Source of the DNA: Haloimpatiens lingqiaonensis
GTDB lineage: Bacteria; Bacillota; Clostridia; Clostridiales; Clostridiaceae
DNA: 64,000 bases
Reading direction: 5' to 3' (one strand)
Assembly: GCF_044502415.1 (NCBI RefSeq)
Contig: NZ_CP172402.1
A model generated the notes under the pieces. It did no database searches. It was not told the origin of the DNA and saw nothing but the letters and a program-made list of their open reading frames with translations. Below, piece after piece: positions 18,587 to 27,484 of this stretch; position 1 is the first letter of the stretch, and each line of letters begins with the position of its first letter. Both the position numbers and the translations under genes were made by a program.

Positions 18587-19972
18587 ATACTTATTTTTAA
18601 AATTATACATTCTCTTATCTGCAGTATTTAGTAAATCGTTAATGAGCTGGCCATCTTCATTAAATGAGGAGATTCCATAGCTAAAAGAATAATTTATTTT
18701 GTTTCCTTTAAAATATATAGGTTTATTTTGCAAATCATTTAGAAGTTTATCCAGTTTATTTGTTAATTGTTCAGCAGTGCAATTAAAAAATATAGCTACA
18801 AACTCATCTCCGCCAAATCTGGCTAATATATCTTCTTTGTCTAGGACATTTGAACACTCTTCAGCAAAATTTTTAATTATGGCATCACCAGCTAAATGGC
18901 CAAAGTTATCATTAATATATTTTAGGTCATTTAAATCAAATATTGCTAAATTGAATGACGTTCTATTTGCTAATGCTTTATGAACAGTGACTTTAAGCAA
19001 TTTATGAAAAGAATTTTTGTTATAAACGTTTGTTAAACAATCATGCTTTGATAAATAAATTTTTTCCTGATAAAGTAAGCAGTTAGATATAGCTATTTCC
19101 ACATTAGTCTTTATAAATTCCATAATTTTAATATCGTCTAAATCAAAGGAGTTAGCTTTAGTTGAATCCACATTGACCACTCCGAAAAAATTATTGTTTA
19201 CATATATAGGAGCTGTAATAGTTGATTTTATATATTTTGAATCCTCATCATTGGTGTCAATACGGTACAAAGTAATATCTGGGTCAGAGGTGTTATCAAT
19301 TTTTACTATTCTATCTAGTTTACCATTGGTTCTTTGGTAAAGAAAGGATTCTTTTATTGGAATTTGAAAATTATTAATAGAACTACTTTTGAAGCCTACA
19401 TGAGAAACGATTTTTAAAATTTCCCCTTGCTTAATCATAATACTGCCTAATTTAGCATGATTTATTGACTTTATAGCATTTTTTAGAATTAATTGGTATA
19501 TGGAATATATATTATCTGTATCAATGATAGAATGACTTATTTCAATCATTAATGAGCTTACTCTTAAAATTCTAGATAGATGAAGTTGCATTTCTTTTTT
19601 GTGTGTAATATTAATCAAATGTGCTAGTATATACATTTTAGATTCATAGCTAACTAGAGTAATTTCATAATCAGCCCAAATAATATTATTATCTTTTGTT
19701 CTTATTTTTAACTCTCTTTTAATAATATTATTATTTTCTTTAAGCATAATTATAATATTTTTAATAGATATATTTTTAGGTTCCTCAATTATACATGAAA
19801 TTAGATTGATTTTTTTAATTTCATCCATAGAGTAACCTAGTATTTGTTGAAATTTATGATTTATAAATAAAACTTTTTCATGGTTTAGTACTATAGTAGG
19901 CAATTGAATTAATCTTTCTATGTTTTTTAAATCATTATTTGTTATAATTTGAATATTTGAATTATTTTTCAA
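18569..19972 (-). CDS. PAS-GAF-GGDEF diguanylate cyclase
   Basis: 467 residues. An N-terminal PAS domain (about 15-125: VLNHEKVLFINHKFQQILGYSMDEI) precedes a GAF domain (about 150-295: GSIMIKQGEILKIVSHVGF, APIYVNNNFFGVVNVDS). A complete C-terminal GGDEF domain has ARFGGDEFVAIF near 395 and SYGISSFNEDG further on. There are no membrane segments, so it should be a cytoplasmic c-di-GMP synthase that senses a small ligand or redox state. No EAL domain is attached. The RxxD inhibitory site is not obvious. It is a single-gene unit. Confidence 0.9.
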   Translation of the reverse strand: MKNNSNIQIITNNDLKNIERLIQLPTIVLNHEKVLFINHKFQQILGYSMDEIKKINLISCIIEEPKNISIKNIIIMLKENNNIIKRELKIRTKDNNIIWADYEITLVSYESKMYILAHLINITHKKEMQLHLSRILRVSSLMIEISHSIIDTDNIYSIYQLILKNAIKSINHAKLGSIMIKQGEILKIVSHVGFKSSSINNFQIPIKESFLYQRTNGKLDRIVKIDNTSDPDITLYRIDTNDEDSKYIKSTITAPIYVNNNFFGVVNVDSTKANSFDLDDIKIMEFIKTNVEIAISNCLLYQEKIYLSKHDCLTNVYNKNSFHKLLKVTVHKALANRTSFNLAIFDLNDLKYINDNFGHLAGDAIIKNFAEECSNVLDKEDILARFGGDEFVAIFFNCTAEQLTNKLDKLLNDLQNKPIYFKGNKINYSFSYGISSFNEDGQLINDLLNTADKRMYNFKNKYKKNSH

Positions 19973-20253
19973 CTATATCACCTTACTCGGATAAATATTT
20001 AATTCACATACACATTTTTTAATAATAAAAATACGAACAAAACAAGACTCTAAATAATAAATATTCGACGAAAAGATTTAATATCCTTTGCTTCATTTGA
20101 AAAATATAAATTAAAATATAACTTATTAATAGGAACAGAAGTTTAGCGCTTAAAAATTTTTGGGGCGTGAGCCCGCTGATTTATAATGAATGATTGAGGG
20201 TTAGGTTAAAAACCATAAATTCTGATTTTTGCTGGAAATTTTAGAGAAAAAAT
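19973..20253. other. Upstream spacer before the transposase
   Basis: This is the divergent spacer between the diguanylate cyclase and the transposase. It contains a 39-base motif at 20149-20187 that is also found at 30887-30925, and a region with GGGGCGTGAGCCCGC, more GC-rich than its surroundings. No gene is visible. Confidence 0.5.
20149..20187 (+). repeat. 39-base motif shared with 30887-30925
   Basis: The segment runs from CTTAAAAATTT to AGCCCGCTGATTTATAAT. The same start and the same 18-base end occur at 30887-30925, separated by a slightly different T/G-rich middle. Here it lies about 100 bases upstream of the transposase promoter. It may be part of an old element end. Confidence 0.6.
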
Positions 20254-20282
20254 TTGCATAATAAAAGCATCCTTTTTATAAT
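20254..20282 (+). promoter_or_regulatory. Transposase promoter
   Basis: TTGCAT (20254-20259), a 17-base spacer and TATAAT (20277-20282). The start would be near 20289, so the long frame beginning with TTG at 20254 cannot be translated from it, and ATG 20323 is the real start. Confidence 0.65.
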
Positions 20283-20316
20283 AGTTTTGACAAGAAACCA
20301 ACTTAAAAAGGATGCT
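20266..20316 (+). promoter_or_regulatory. Inverted repeat that can hide the transposase ribosome site in read-through RNA
   Basis: A perfect 13-bp inverted repeat (20266-20278 with 20304-20316). The left arm overlaps the promoter -10 box. The right arm contains the AAGGA ribosome site of the transposase. RNA from the element's own promoter (start near 20289) lacks the left arm and stays open. RNA entering from outside has both arms and would mask the site. Confidence 0.6.
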
Positions 20317-20322
20317 GATAAA

Positions 20323-21576
20323 ATGAGTAAAAGTTATTTAAAACAATTACTTACTTATATTAATAAGGTATACGATATAGGTGAAAAAATCAATAACTTA
20401 AAAGATAAAAGAATAAAATCTGATGTAAAAATTTCAACAATTACCTTCGTGGTGTTATTTGGATTTATGCTTCAGATAAGAAGTTTCAATAGATTAGAAC
20501 ATTGGCTTAAAAAAGGCAAGTTTAAAAAAGTAATACCTAAAAAAACTAAAATGCCACGCATTGATGCCGTTAGGCGCTCCTTAAGTGATTTTGATTTAGA
20601 TGGATTAAAAGAAATTCATAAACATATAATAAAAACCATTGTAAAAAATAAAGTATTTAGAAATGGTACTATAGATAAATTAAAAGTAGTTGCCATAGAC
20701 GGTGTAGAGCTATTTGAAAGCACTAAAAAGTGTTGTGATAAATGCCTTACAAGAGTTGATAAAAATGGAACTACTCATTATTTTCATAGAACAGTAGTAT
20801 GTACAACCGTAGGTTCTGATCCACACATTATTTTAGGGCAAGAGATGCTTGAGCCTAAAAAGGACAGTTCAGATAAGGATGAGGGGGAAACTACAGGTGG
20901 CAAAAGACTAATCAGAAGACTTTATAAAGAGTATCATCATTTTGCAGATATTATAGTTGCTGACGCTTTATATTGTAAGTCTACTTGGATTAAAGAAGTA
21001 CTCTCTATAGGAATGAATGCAGTAGTAAGGGTTAAAGATGAACGACTTCATATTGTAAAAGATGCACTAGCTTTATTTAAGTGCCGTGAGGCAGATAAAG
21101 AATGGATAGTTAATAAAAAAAATAAAAATTATTTAAAGATAAAAGCTTGGGATGAAGATAACTTTGAAATGGCTGATTCAGAAATAAAAGTAAGGTTTAT
21201 AAAATTTATAGAAGAAGTTCATACTGGAGATAAGGTAGAAATTAAAGAAGCATGGATTATAACAACAGACAAATTTACATCAGTAGAAACCTTATGGAAG
21301 ATAATGCATAAAAGATGGGACATTGAAAATAATGTATTTCATCAGTTAAAAACAGAATGGCATTTAGATCATTGTTTTCTTCATAGCCCTACGGGCGTAG
21401 AAACAGTGGCAATGTTTTTAATACTAGCATTTAATTTGATGCAATTGTACTTTTTTAGGTGTATAAGATCCTTCAGAAAAAAACGAATGCTTCAAATAGA
21501 TATTGTTGAAGATATAAGAGATGAGAGATTTACTATAGAAGATGACTGGATCAATCCACTATTTGTAAAGACTTAA
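20323..21576 (+). CDS. IS4-type DDE transposase
   Basis: About 417 residues. The DDE catalytic set is apparent: the first Asp in VVAIDGVELFES, the second in IIVADALYCKS and the Glu in MHKRWDIENNVFHQLKTEWHLDH, which is the YREK-like region of IS4-group transposases. The N-terminal part (SDVKISTITFVVLFGFMLQIRSFNRLEHWL) fits the helical DNA-binding domain. It appears full length and without frameshift, so it may be active. The AAGGA site lies 10 bases before ATG. Element ends could not be fixed; related CCAGYAAAAA-type sequences occur near 20227 and 21701. Confidence 0.88.
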   Translation: MSKSYLKQLLTYINKVYDIGEKINNLKDKRIKSDVKISTITFVVLFGFMLQIRSFNRLEHWLKKGKFKKVIPKKTKMPRIDAVRRSLSDFDLDGLKEIHKHIIKTIVKNKVFRNGTIDKLKVVAIDGVELFESTKKCCDKCLTRVDKNGTTHYFHRTVVCTTVGSDPHIILGQEMLEPKKDSSDKDEGETTGGKRLIRRLYKEYHHFADIIVADALYCKSTWIKEVLSIGMNAVVRVKDERLHIVKDALALFKCREADKEWIVNKKNKNYLKIKAWDEDNFEMADSEIKVRFIKFIEEVHTGDKVEIKEAWIITTDKFTSVETLWKIMHKRWDIENNVFHQLKTEWHLDHCFLHSPTGVETVAMFLILAFNLMQLYFFRCIRSFRKKRMLQIDIVEDIRDERFTIEDDWINPLFVKT

Positions 21577-21696
21577 CTTTAAAATAAAATTGGAAATTAT
21601 TTATTAAGATTTCGTGGGGTAGGGGTAAGTGTATCTATTTTTGCGACCTATCGGTCTGCGGGCTTACCAGCCCTTTAAGTAAATGTAAAAAGATAC

Positions 21697-21729
21697 AATT
21701 CCAGTAAAAATAAAATTTTTACTGGAATT
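21697..21729 (+). terminator. Hairpin downstream of the transposase
   Basis: A perfect 15-bp stem (21697-21711 with 21715-21729) with an AAA loop. It lies between the transposase and the htpG promoter and probably ends the transposase transcript. Its TTTTTACTGGAA arm resembles TTTTTGCTGGAA near 20226, so it may also mark the right end of the element. Confidence 0.55.
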
Positions 21730-21763
21730 TAGGTGCTAAATCTCTGTAATAGGAATGAAAAAC

Positions 21764-21791
21764 TTGACAAAATAAATGAGTTTGCTAAAAT
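21764..21791 (+). promoter_or_regulatory. Sigma-A promoter of htpG
   Basis: TTGACA (21764-21769), a 16-base spacer and TAAAAT (21786-21791), ending four bases before the CIRCE operator. HrcA bound there would cover the transcription start. Confidence 0.75.
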
Positions 21792-21795
21792 AAAG

Positions 21796-21822
21796 TTAGC
21801 ACTCACTAAGTTTGAGTGCTAA
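21796..21822. promoter_or_regulatory. CIRCE operator (HrcA binding site)
   Basis: TTAGCACTC (21796-21804), nine bases, GAGTGCTAA (21814-21822): an exact match to the CIRCE consensus. It places htpG under HrcA heat-shock repression. The hrcA gene is not in the window. Confidence 0.95.
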
Positions 21823-21894
21823 CAAAAATGCGGTAAAAGGCATAGGCCTTTCACATTTTTAATAACTTAAACTATGATGAAAGGAAATGATAAA

Positions 21895-23769
21895 ATGTCT
21901 AAAAAACAATTTAAGGCAGAGTCTAAGAGACTATTAGACTTAATGATCAACTCAATTTACACAAATAAAGAAATATTTTTAAGGGAACTTATATCCAATG
22001 CCAGCGATGCAATTGATAAGAGATACTATCGCTCACTTACTGATGAAAATATAAGTTTCAATAGAGAGGATTTTTACATAAGAATTTCTGCAGATAAAGA
22101 AAATAGAACTCTTACAATTACTGATACGGGTATAGGTATGACTGAGGAGGAACTTGAAAACAACCTTGGAACCATTGCAAAAAGTGGATCTTTTGCTTTT
22201 AAAAATGAAATGGAGACAAAAGAGGGTGTGGACATTATAGGGCAGTTTGGAGTTGGATTCTATTCTGCATTTATGGTATCAGATTCAATTATTGTAAAAA
22301 GTCGTGCACTTGATTCTAATGAGGCATACAAATGGGAGTCAAAGGGTGTAGAAGGCTATGAAATTGAAACCTGTGATAAGGATGAAGTAGGAACTGAAAT
22401 AGTATTAAAAATAAAAGAAAACACAGAAGATGAAAATTATGATGAGTTTTTAGAGGAATACAATATACAATCTTTAGTTAAAAAGTATTCCGATTTTATA
22501 AAGTATCCAATTAAAATGATGGTTAAGAAAAGTAAGTTAAAAGAAGGCAGCGAAAGTGAATATGAGGACTACTTTGAAGATGATACTTTAAATAGTATGA
22601 TTCCTATTTGGAGAAAAAGTAAAAATGAAGTAAGTACTGAAGATTATGAAAGATTCTATATGGATAAGCACTTTGGCTATGAAAAGCCTTTAAAATCAAT
22701 TATTTCTACTGTGGAGGGTGCAGTAAGCTATACAACCTTATTATTTATACCTGCTAGAGCTCCTTACGATTTTTATACAAAAGACTTTGAAAAGGGTCTA
22801 GAGCTGTACTCTAATGGAGTATTAATAATGGAAAAATGTGCAGATTTGTTGCCAGATTATTTTAGCTTTGTTCAAGGCTTAGTTGATTCAGCGGATCTTT
22901 CTCTTAATATTTCAAGGGAACTTTTACAACATGATAGACAGCTTAAACTTATTGCAAAGAAAATAAAAGACAAAATAAAGAATGAACTTTTATTAATGCT
23001 TAAAAATGACCGTGAAAAATACATTGAGTTTTTCAATAACTTTGGAAAACAATTAAAATTTGGCGTGTATTCTGAATTTGGTGCTAATAAGGATGTACTT
23101 CAGGACTTACTTATGTTCTATTCATCAACAGAGAAAAAACTTGTTACTCTTGATGAATACATTTCTCGTATGAAAGAAGATCAAAAATATATATACTATG
23201 CACCAGGAGAAACTGTAGATAAAATAGATAAATTACCACAAACTGAAGCTGTAAAAGACAAGGGTTATGAGATATTGTATTTCTCTGATGAAGTGGATGA
23301 ATTTGCTATTAAAATGCTTATGAAATACAAAGATAAAGAATTTACATCTGTTTATAGCAATGATTTAGGCTTTGAGTCTGATGAAAAAGAAGATCAAAAT
23401 GAAACAGATGAAAATAAAGAATTATTCAAATTTATGCAGGAATCCTTATCTGGTAAAGTAAAAGAAGTTAAAGCATCAAAAAGATTAAAGAGTCATCCAG
23501 TTTGTCTTGCTAATGCTGGAGATATTTCAATTGAAATGGAAAAAGTTCTTAAGATGATGCCAGATAATCAGAATATAAAAGCTGATAAAATACTAGAAAT
23601 TAATACAAATCATGAAATGTTTACTGCTCTTAAAGATGCATTTAAAGAGGATAAAGATAAATTAAAAATGCTTTCAAATTTATTATATAACCAAGCGTTA
23701 TTAATTGAAGGACTTTCAATAGAAGATCCTGTACAATTTGCTAATGATGTATGTAAATTGATTAAATAG
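21895..23769 (+). CDS. htpG: Hsp90-family molecular chaperone HtpG
   Basis: About 624 residues from ATG 21895, with AAAGGA upstream; ATG 21874 is in frame but less likely. N-terminal GHKL ATPase motifs are intact: ELISNASDAIDK, ITDTGIGMT, GTIAKSG and IGQFGVGFYSAFMV. The middle domain has NISRELLQHDRQL with the catalytic-loop Arg, and the C-terminal dimerisation domain is present. It is a cytoplasmic ATP-dependent chaperone that remodels client proteins. Regulation by CIRCE/HrcA is directly visible. Single gene, closed by its own terminator. Confidence 0.96.
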   Translation: MSKKQFKAESKRLLDLMINSIYTNKEIFLRELISNASDAIDKRYYRSLTDENISFNREDFYIRISADKENRTLTITDTGIGMTEEELENNLGTIAKSGSFAFKNEMETKEGVDIIGQFGVGFYSAFMVSDSIIVKSRALDSNEAYKWESKGVEGYEIETCDKDEVGTEIVLKIKENTEDENYDEFLEEYNIQSLVKKYSDFIKYPIKMMVKKSKLKEGSESEYEDYFEDDTLNSMIPIWRKSKNEVSTEDYERFYMDKHFGYEKPLKSIISTVEGAVSYTTLLFIPARAPYDFYTKDFEKGLELYSNGVLIMEKCADLLPDYFSFVQGLVDSADLSLNISRELLQHDRQLKLIAKKIKDKIKNELLLMLKNDREKYIEFFNNFGKQLKFGVYSEFGANKDVLQDLLMFYSSTEKKLVTLDEYISRMKEDQKYIYYAPGETVDKIDKLPQTEAVKDKGYEILYFSDEVDEFAIKMLMKYKDKEFTSVYSNDLGFESDEKEDQNETDENKELFKFMQESLSGKVKEVKASKRLKSHPVCLANAGDISIEMEKVLKMMPDNQNIKADKILEINTNHEMFTALKDAFKEDKDKLKMLSNLLYNQALLIEGLSIEDPVQFANDVCKLIK

Positions 23770-23798
23770 TTTTATTAGAAAAACATATTAACTAATAA

Positions 23799-23842
23799 AA
23801 GTGTCCCAAACATTGATTTTTAATGCTTGGGTACTTTTTATT
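23799..23842 (+). terminator. Terminator of htpG
   Basis: An imperfect stem with GTCCCAA and TTGGGTAC arms around a T-rich loop, followed by a TTTTTATTT tract, 30-80 bases after the htpG stop. Confidence 0.65.
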
Positions 23843-24052
23843 TATATATCATTAAATTGTTTGTTATGGATATGATTCCGGTAGATTTTTTAACTTTTCA
23901 CAGGATAGGGAATTTGTAGTATAGAGAAAAAGTGACACTAGTAGCACCTAGGTGAATTATATAATTTGCAGCTTAGAAATTATGTGTGAAGATTAGCATA
24001 GTTTAGTATGTTATAATTAAGATAAGTTACTGATTTGATTGGGGGAGATACC

Positions 24053-24601
24053 ATGTACTTTAAGGAAAAAGGAAAAGCAAATACCGAAAAATGTGTGGAA
24101 CTTGCAATTAAGGAAGCAAGAAATAGACATATAAAGCATATTGTTGTGGCTACTAATAGTGGATATACGGGCAAACTATTTCAAGAAGCTACTGACTTAA
24201 ACATTGTTTGTGTTACTCATGCTTATGGATCTAAAAAACCTGGTGAAAATGTTATGCTTCAAGAAACAGTAGAGGAGCTTAAGAGTTTAGGAATTAAGGT
24301 TCTTACTACTACTCATGTGCTAAGTGGTGCAGAAAGAGGCATAAGTAAAAAATTTGGTGGAGTAAGTCCTGTGGAAATTATGGCTCATACTTTAAGAATG
24401 TTTGGACAAGGGACTAAAGTTTGTGTGGAAGTAAGTGTTATGGCTTTAGATACGGGACTTATACCTTACGGAGAGGAAATAATTGCAGTGGGGGGCAGTG
24501 CAGAAGGCGCAGATACTGCTGTGGTTATAAGTCCAGCTCATGCAAATAACATATTAGACACTAAGATAAATGAGATAATATGTAAACCTAAAAACTTCTA
24601 A
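24053..24601 (+). CDS. Stand-alone pyruvate kinase C-terminal (alpha/beta) domain protein
   Basis: About 182 residues. ATG 24053 lies 6 bases after GGGGGAG, a better start than the in-frame TTG at 24035. The sequence has the alpha/beta fold of the pyruvate kinase C-terminal domain: CVELAIKEARNRHIKHIVVATNSGYTGKLFQEA, THAYGSKKPGENVMLQE, and GEEIIAVGGSAEGADTAVVISPAHA. The catalytic barrel is absent. In pyruvate kinase this domain binds allosteric effectors; free-standing copies are uncharacterised and may sense a phosphorylated metabolite. It is a single gene with its own terminator. Confidence 0.78.
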   Translation: MYFKEKGKANTEKCVELAIKEARNRHIKHIVVATNSGYTGKLFQEATDLNIVCVTHAYGSKKPGENVMLQETVEELKSLGIKVLTTTHVLSGAERGISKKFGGVSPVEIMAHTLRMFGQGTKVCVEVSVMALDTGLIPYGEEIIAVGGSAEGADTAVVISPAHANNILDTKINEIICKPKNF

Positions 24602-24679
24602 TATCATTGTCTTCTTTGTAATAGGAAGATAAATGAATTAGAACATTAAATGGAAATTAAATAATACCGTAAATTAATG

Positions 24680-24725
24680 GGCTATATTATTGAATGTGTG
24701 TTTTGTTCAATGATATAGTCTATTT
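24680..24725 (+). terminator. Terminator after the pyruvate-kinase-C-like gene
   Basis: A 15-base stem with two mismatched or wobble positions (24680-24694 with 24706-24720) followed by TATTTTG. It lies 80 bases after the stop. Confidence 0.7.
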
Positions 24726-24800
24726 TGATTATAATAGTATAGAATTTTTTGCTTTTTTAAAAATATTACTAGTTTTTTTAAAAATATTACTATGATATAA

Positions 24801-24930
24801 TAAACAGAGCTCTTAGCTTCAGATGGAGTTTTTACTCCAACTGAAGGTTAGAGAACGTTATCCAGGGACGTAGCTGCCGTTAACTCGCACTTTGTTAAAA
24901 GTGGGAGTGTTACGGCAGGTAGTCATCGGA
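24801..24930 (+). repeat. 130-bp two-hairpin dispersed repeat, copy B
   Basis: Forward copy, directly abutting copy C in a head-to-tail tandem. It starts TAAACAGAGC and ends CATCGGA. The first hairpin is CTTCAG-A-TGGAG with its complement; the second has CTGCCGT/ACGGCAG and CACTT/AAGTG arms with one mismatch caused by a G in the left arm. Identical to copy C at all 130 positions. Confidence 0.9.
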
Positions 24931-25060
24931 TAAACAGAGCTCTTAGCTTCAGATGGAGTTTTTACTCCAACTGAAGGTTAGAGAACGTTATCCAGGGACG
25001 TAGCTGCCGTTAACTCGCACTTTGTTAAAAGTGGGAGTGTTACGGCAGGTAGTCATCGGA
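24931..25060 (+). repeat. 130-bp two-hairpin dispersed repeat, copy C
   Basis: Second unit of the tandem, identical to copy B. It is followed by TAAA and ends 33 bases before the start codon of the glycosidase gene, so it forms most of that gene's leader. The perfect identity indicates recent duplication or conversion. Confidence 0.9.
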
Positions 25061-25093
25061 TAAAATAAATTATTTATAAATGGGGGAAACATC

Positions 25094-26236
25094 ATGAGTG
25101 ATTTAATGACAGAGAATTCAGTAGATAGAGATAAGATAAGGATTTCAAGAAAAGAAAGAAGAAAATCAAGAAAAGTAAAAAGAAAAGTTAAAAAAAGAAA
25201 AAGGTTTAAGATATTATTAGCAATATGTATATTGCTTACAGGCATGTATTCAAGCTTGGTATTTTTAGATATACCTGTAATTTCGGACCTTAGAGATATA
25301 TACATAGAAACTGCAATGACAACAGCAACTCATCAATGGCTGGCTACATTGTTTTTTCCAGATTCATTAATAAATAGGGTTATGAGTAAGAAAGTAGATA
25401 ACTCTAATTTAGTATCAGTTACAAATATAGATAAAGAACCAAATGATAGTAAAGATATAAATAGTGGACAAGCAGGGGATATTTTAAATCAGAAAAATTT
25501 AAAAGTTGGGGATAAAGACTATGCAGGAAATGATGTGGTTATAAATGATATTGAACAAGGAATTATAATATCTAAAGTTAGCGGTAACAAGTTTAAAGGC
25601 AGGATTGCATTGATTGATGATCCTAAGAGAGTATTTGTAGGTACTACAGATAAAAAAGGTATTTCTGGAAGAGCGATTTTGGATTTCATTAGTATGTATG
25701 ATGCTGTATTAGGCATCAATGCCAGTGGCTTTAATGATGCTGGAGGTGTAGGTAATGGTGGCAGTATTATAGGAGTTACATATGAAAATGGACAAAAATG
25801 GGGAGAATATACAAGCGGATATGGAACAATAGCCTTTGACAAAAATGATAGGCTTATTGTTGGCGGAATACGAAATTGGGATAAATATAATATAAGAGAT
25901 GGAGCTCAATTTTCGCCAGTATTAATTTCAGATAATAAGATGGTAATTAGTGGCTCAGCAGGATGGGGACTTCAACCAAGAACTATTGTAGGGCAGAGGA
26001 AAGATGGAGTAGTAATATTTTTGGTTATTGATGGAAGACAGCCAGCCTACAGTTTAGGTGCAACTATGGAGGATTGTGCACAGGTTATGCAATCCTATGG
26101 AGCTGTTACAGCAGCAGCTTGTGATGGTGGATCATCATCCATTATGGCTTATGACGGAAAAATTTTAACAAAATGTTCTTCACCATCAAAGATTGGAAGA
26201 CTTTTGCCTAATGCATTTTTAGTTAGAAAAAAATAA
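25094..26236 (+). CDS. Membrane-anchored phosphodiester glycosidase (NAGPA domain)
   Basis: 380 residues. A very basic N-terminus (about 15-37) precedes a single membrane anchor (about 38-60). After a linker, the extracytoplasmic NAGPA domain occupies about 150-378: GINASGFNDAGGVGNGG, FSPVLISDNK, LQPRTIVGQRKDGVVIFLVIDGRQPAYSLGATMEDCAQVM and AACDGGSSSIMAYDG. These are the hallmarks of phosphodiester-linked sugar hydrolases related to uncovering enzyme. The likely substrate is a cell-wall or exopolysaccharide phosphodiester. The ribosome site TGGGGGAA is adjacent to repeat copy C. Start ATG 25094. Confidence 0.88.
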   Translation: MSDLMTENSVDRDKIRISRKERRKSRKVKRKVKKRKRFKILLAICILLTGMYSSLVFLDIPVISDLRDIYIETAMTTATHQWLATLFFPDSLINRVMSKKVDNSNLVSVTNIDKEPNDSKDINSGQAGDILNQKNLKVGDKDYAGNDVVINDIEQGIIISKVSGNKFKGRIALIDDPKRVFVGTTDKKGISGRAILDFISMYDAVLGINASGFNDAGGVGNGGSIIGVTYENGQKWGEYTSGYGTIAFDKNDRLIVGGIRNWDKYNIRDGAQFSPVLISDNKMVISGSAGWGLQPRTIVGQRKDGVVIFLVIDGRQPAYSLGATMEDCAQVMQSYGAVTAAACDGGSSSIMAYDGKILTKCSSPSKIGRLLPNAFLVRKK

Positions 26237-26237
26237 G

Positions 26238-26266
26238 AGAGCCTTTTAAACTAAAGGCTCTTTTTC
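26238..26266. terminator. Bidirectional terminator
   Basis: AGAGCCTTT and AAAGGCTCT arms (26238-26246 with 26253-26261) with a T-run on the plus side and an A-run on the other, between the convergent glycosidase and DegV genes. It overlaps the last codon of the DegV gene. Confidence 0.8.
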
Positions 26267-27097
26267 TATGACTACACCTACAAGACCAGGACCAGTATGA
26301 ACACCAGCAACTGGGCTTATATCTCCAAAACCTAAGTAACTTATATTAGGATTATCCTTTAGAGAATCGTAAAAGAGTTTACCTTCCTCATAAGCACCAC
26401 CGTGCATTACCCAAACTTTTGCTTTTGTATTATTTAAGTTTTCTTGAATTATATCCATAAGCTTACTTTTTGCCTGTTTTTTTCCTCTAACTTTGCAATA
26501 TGTATAATAAATTCCCTCATCATTTATAGATATTATTGGTTTAATATTTAATAGTTGTCCTAGGGTTCCAGAGACTTTACCTATTCGTCCACCCTTTATT
26601 AAGTATTCTAAGGTATCAACTATATAATAAACACTAATATTATCTCTCATCTGTGGAAGAGCGGATACAATTTCATCATAGCTTTTTCCATTCTTTATCA
26701 TTTCGCCGCAACCTATAACTAATGCACCAGCTCCAAGAGTTAAGGATTTGGAGTCAAAAACTGTTATATTAAGATCGGTATGCTCGCTAGCAGCAAGCTT
26801 TAGTGTGTTATAAGTACCAGATAAACCGGAACCTATAGGGATTGCAATAGCGTGTGTATACCCTTCAGACTCAAGCTTGTAAAAAAGATCATGCATGTCT
26901 GCCACAGAAGGCAAGGATGTATGAGGAACTTCTACCTTTAAATTATCATATACTTGTTGAGGAGTTATATCAACTTTATCAATATATTCTTTATCTTTGT
27001 ATATTATTTTTAGGTTAAGTATTTTTATATCATATTTTTTTATAAATTCTTCATTTAAATCACATGTGCTATCTGAAATTAAAGCTATTTTTTCCAA
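26246..27097 (-). CDS. DegV-family fatty-acid-binding protein
   Basis: 283 residues. DegV signature elements: ALISDSTCDLNEEFIKKYDI at the start, TSLPSVADMHDLFYKLESEGYTHAIAIPIGSGLSGTYNTL (about 79-118, the lipid-head pocket with Ser residues), and HTGPGLVGVVIEKEP at the end. DegV/FakB proteins bind a fatty acid and present it to the kinase FakA for phospholipid synthesis. No fakA is near, so the fatty acid kinase partner would be elsewhere. GGAGGC lies upstream of the ATG on the minus strand. Confidence 0.9.
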   Translation of the reverse strand: MEKIALISDSTCDLNEEFIKKYDIKILNLKIIYKDKEYIDKVDITPQQVYDNLKVEVPHTSLPSVADMHDLFYKLESEGYTHAIAIPIGSGLSGTYNTLKLAASEHTDLNITVFDSKSLTLGAGALVIGCGEMIKNGKSYDEIVSALPQMRDNISVYYIVDTLEYLIKGGRIGKVSGTLGQLLNIKPIISINDEGIYYTYCKVRGKKQAKSKLMDIIQENLNNTKAKVWVMHGGAYEEGKLFYDSLKDNPNISYLGFGDISPVAGVHTGPGLVGVVIEKEPLV

Positions 27098-27484
27098 AAT
27101 AATGCCTCCTAATAAATCAATTTAATACATGGTTTTCAAAACTACGTATAACTACATTAATATAATACCACCTAGTGAGTAAAATATCAACTAAAAGATT
27201 CCAGTTATAAATGTATAAAAATCATATTTTGTTATAATAAAATAAATTATTAATTTAATTGGAAGAACATCAATATGTATTTTGTACTAAAATAAAAAAT
27301 TCATACTAAAGTATTAATTTAAAAGTTTAAAATTAGCACTTTGGCATGAATTTAAAACTCTCCAAAACTTACTTAGCAGTCCTTCAAAGTTGTAAGGTTA
27401 TTAAAGACAACAACAAAGGGCTGTATAATATTTAACCTCTATGTAAAAATTAATAATAAACAAATCAACGGAGGATTTTAAAGT
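27098..27484. other. Divergent spacer with two hairpins
   Basis: No gene is seen between the divergent DegV and SPL-like genes. One hairpin pairs 27298-27312 with 27341-27355 imperfectly (AATTCAT and ATGAATT ends). A second lies at about 27388-27425 (CAGTCCTT with AAGGGCTG). The second could be part of a leader RNA of the SPL-like gene. I do not recognise a known riboswitch class. Confidence 0.4.
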
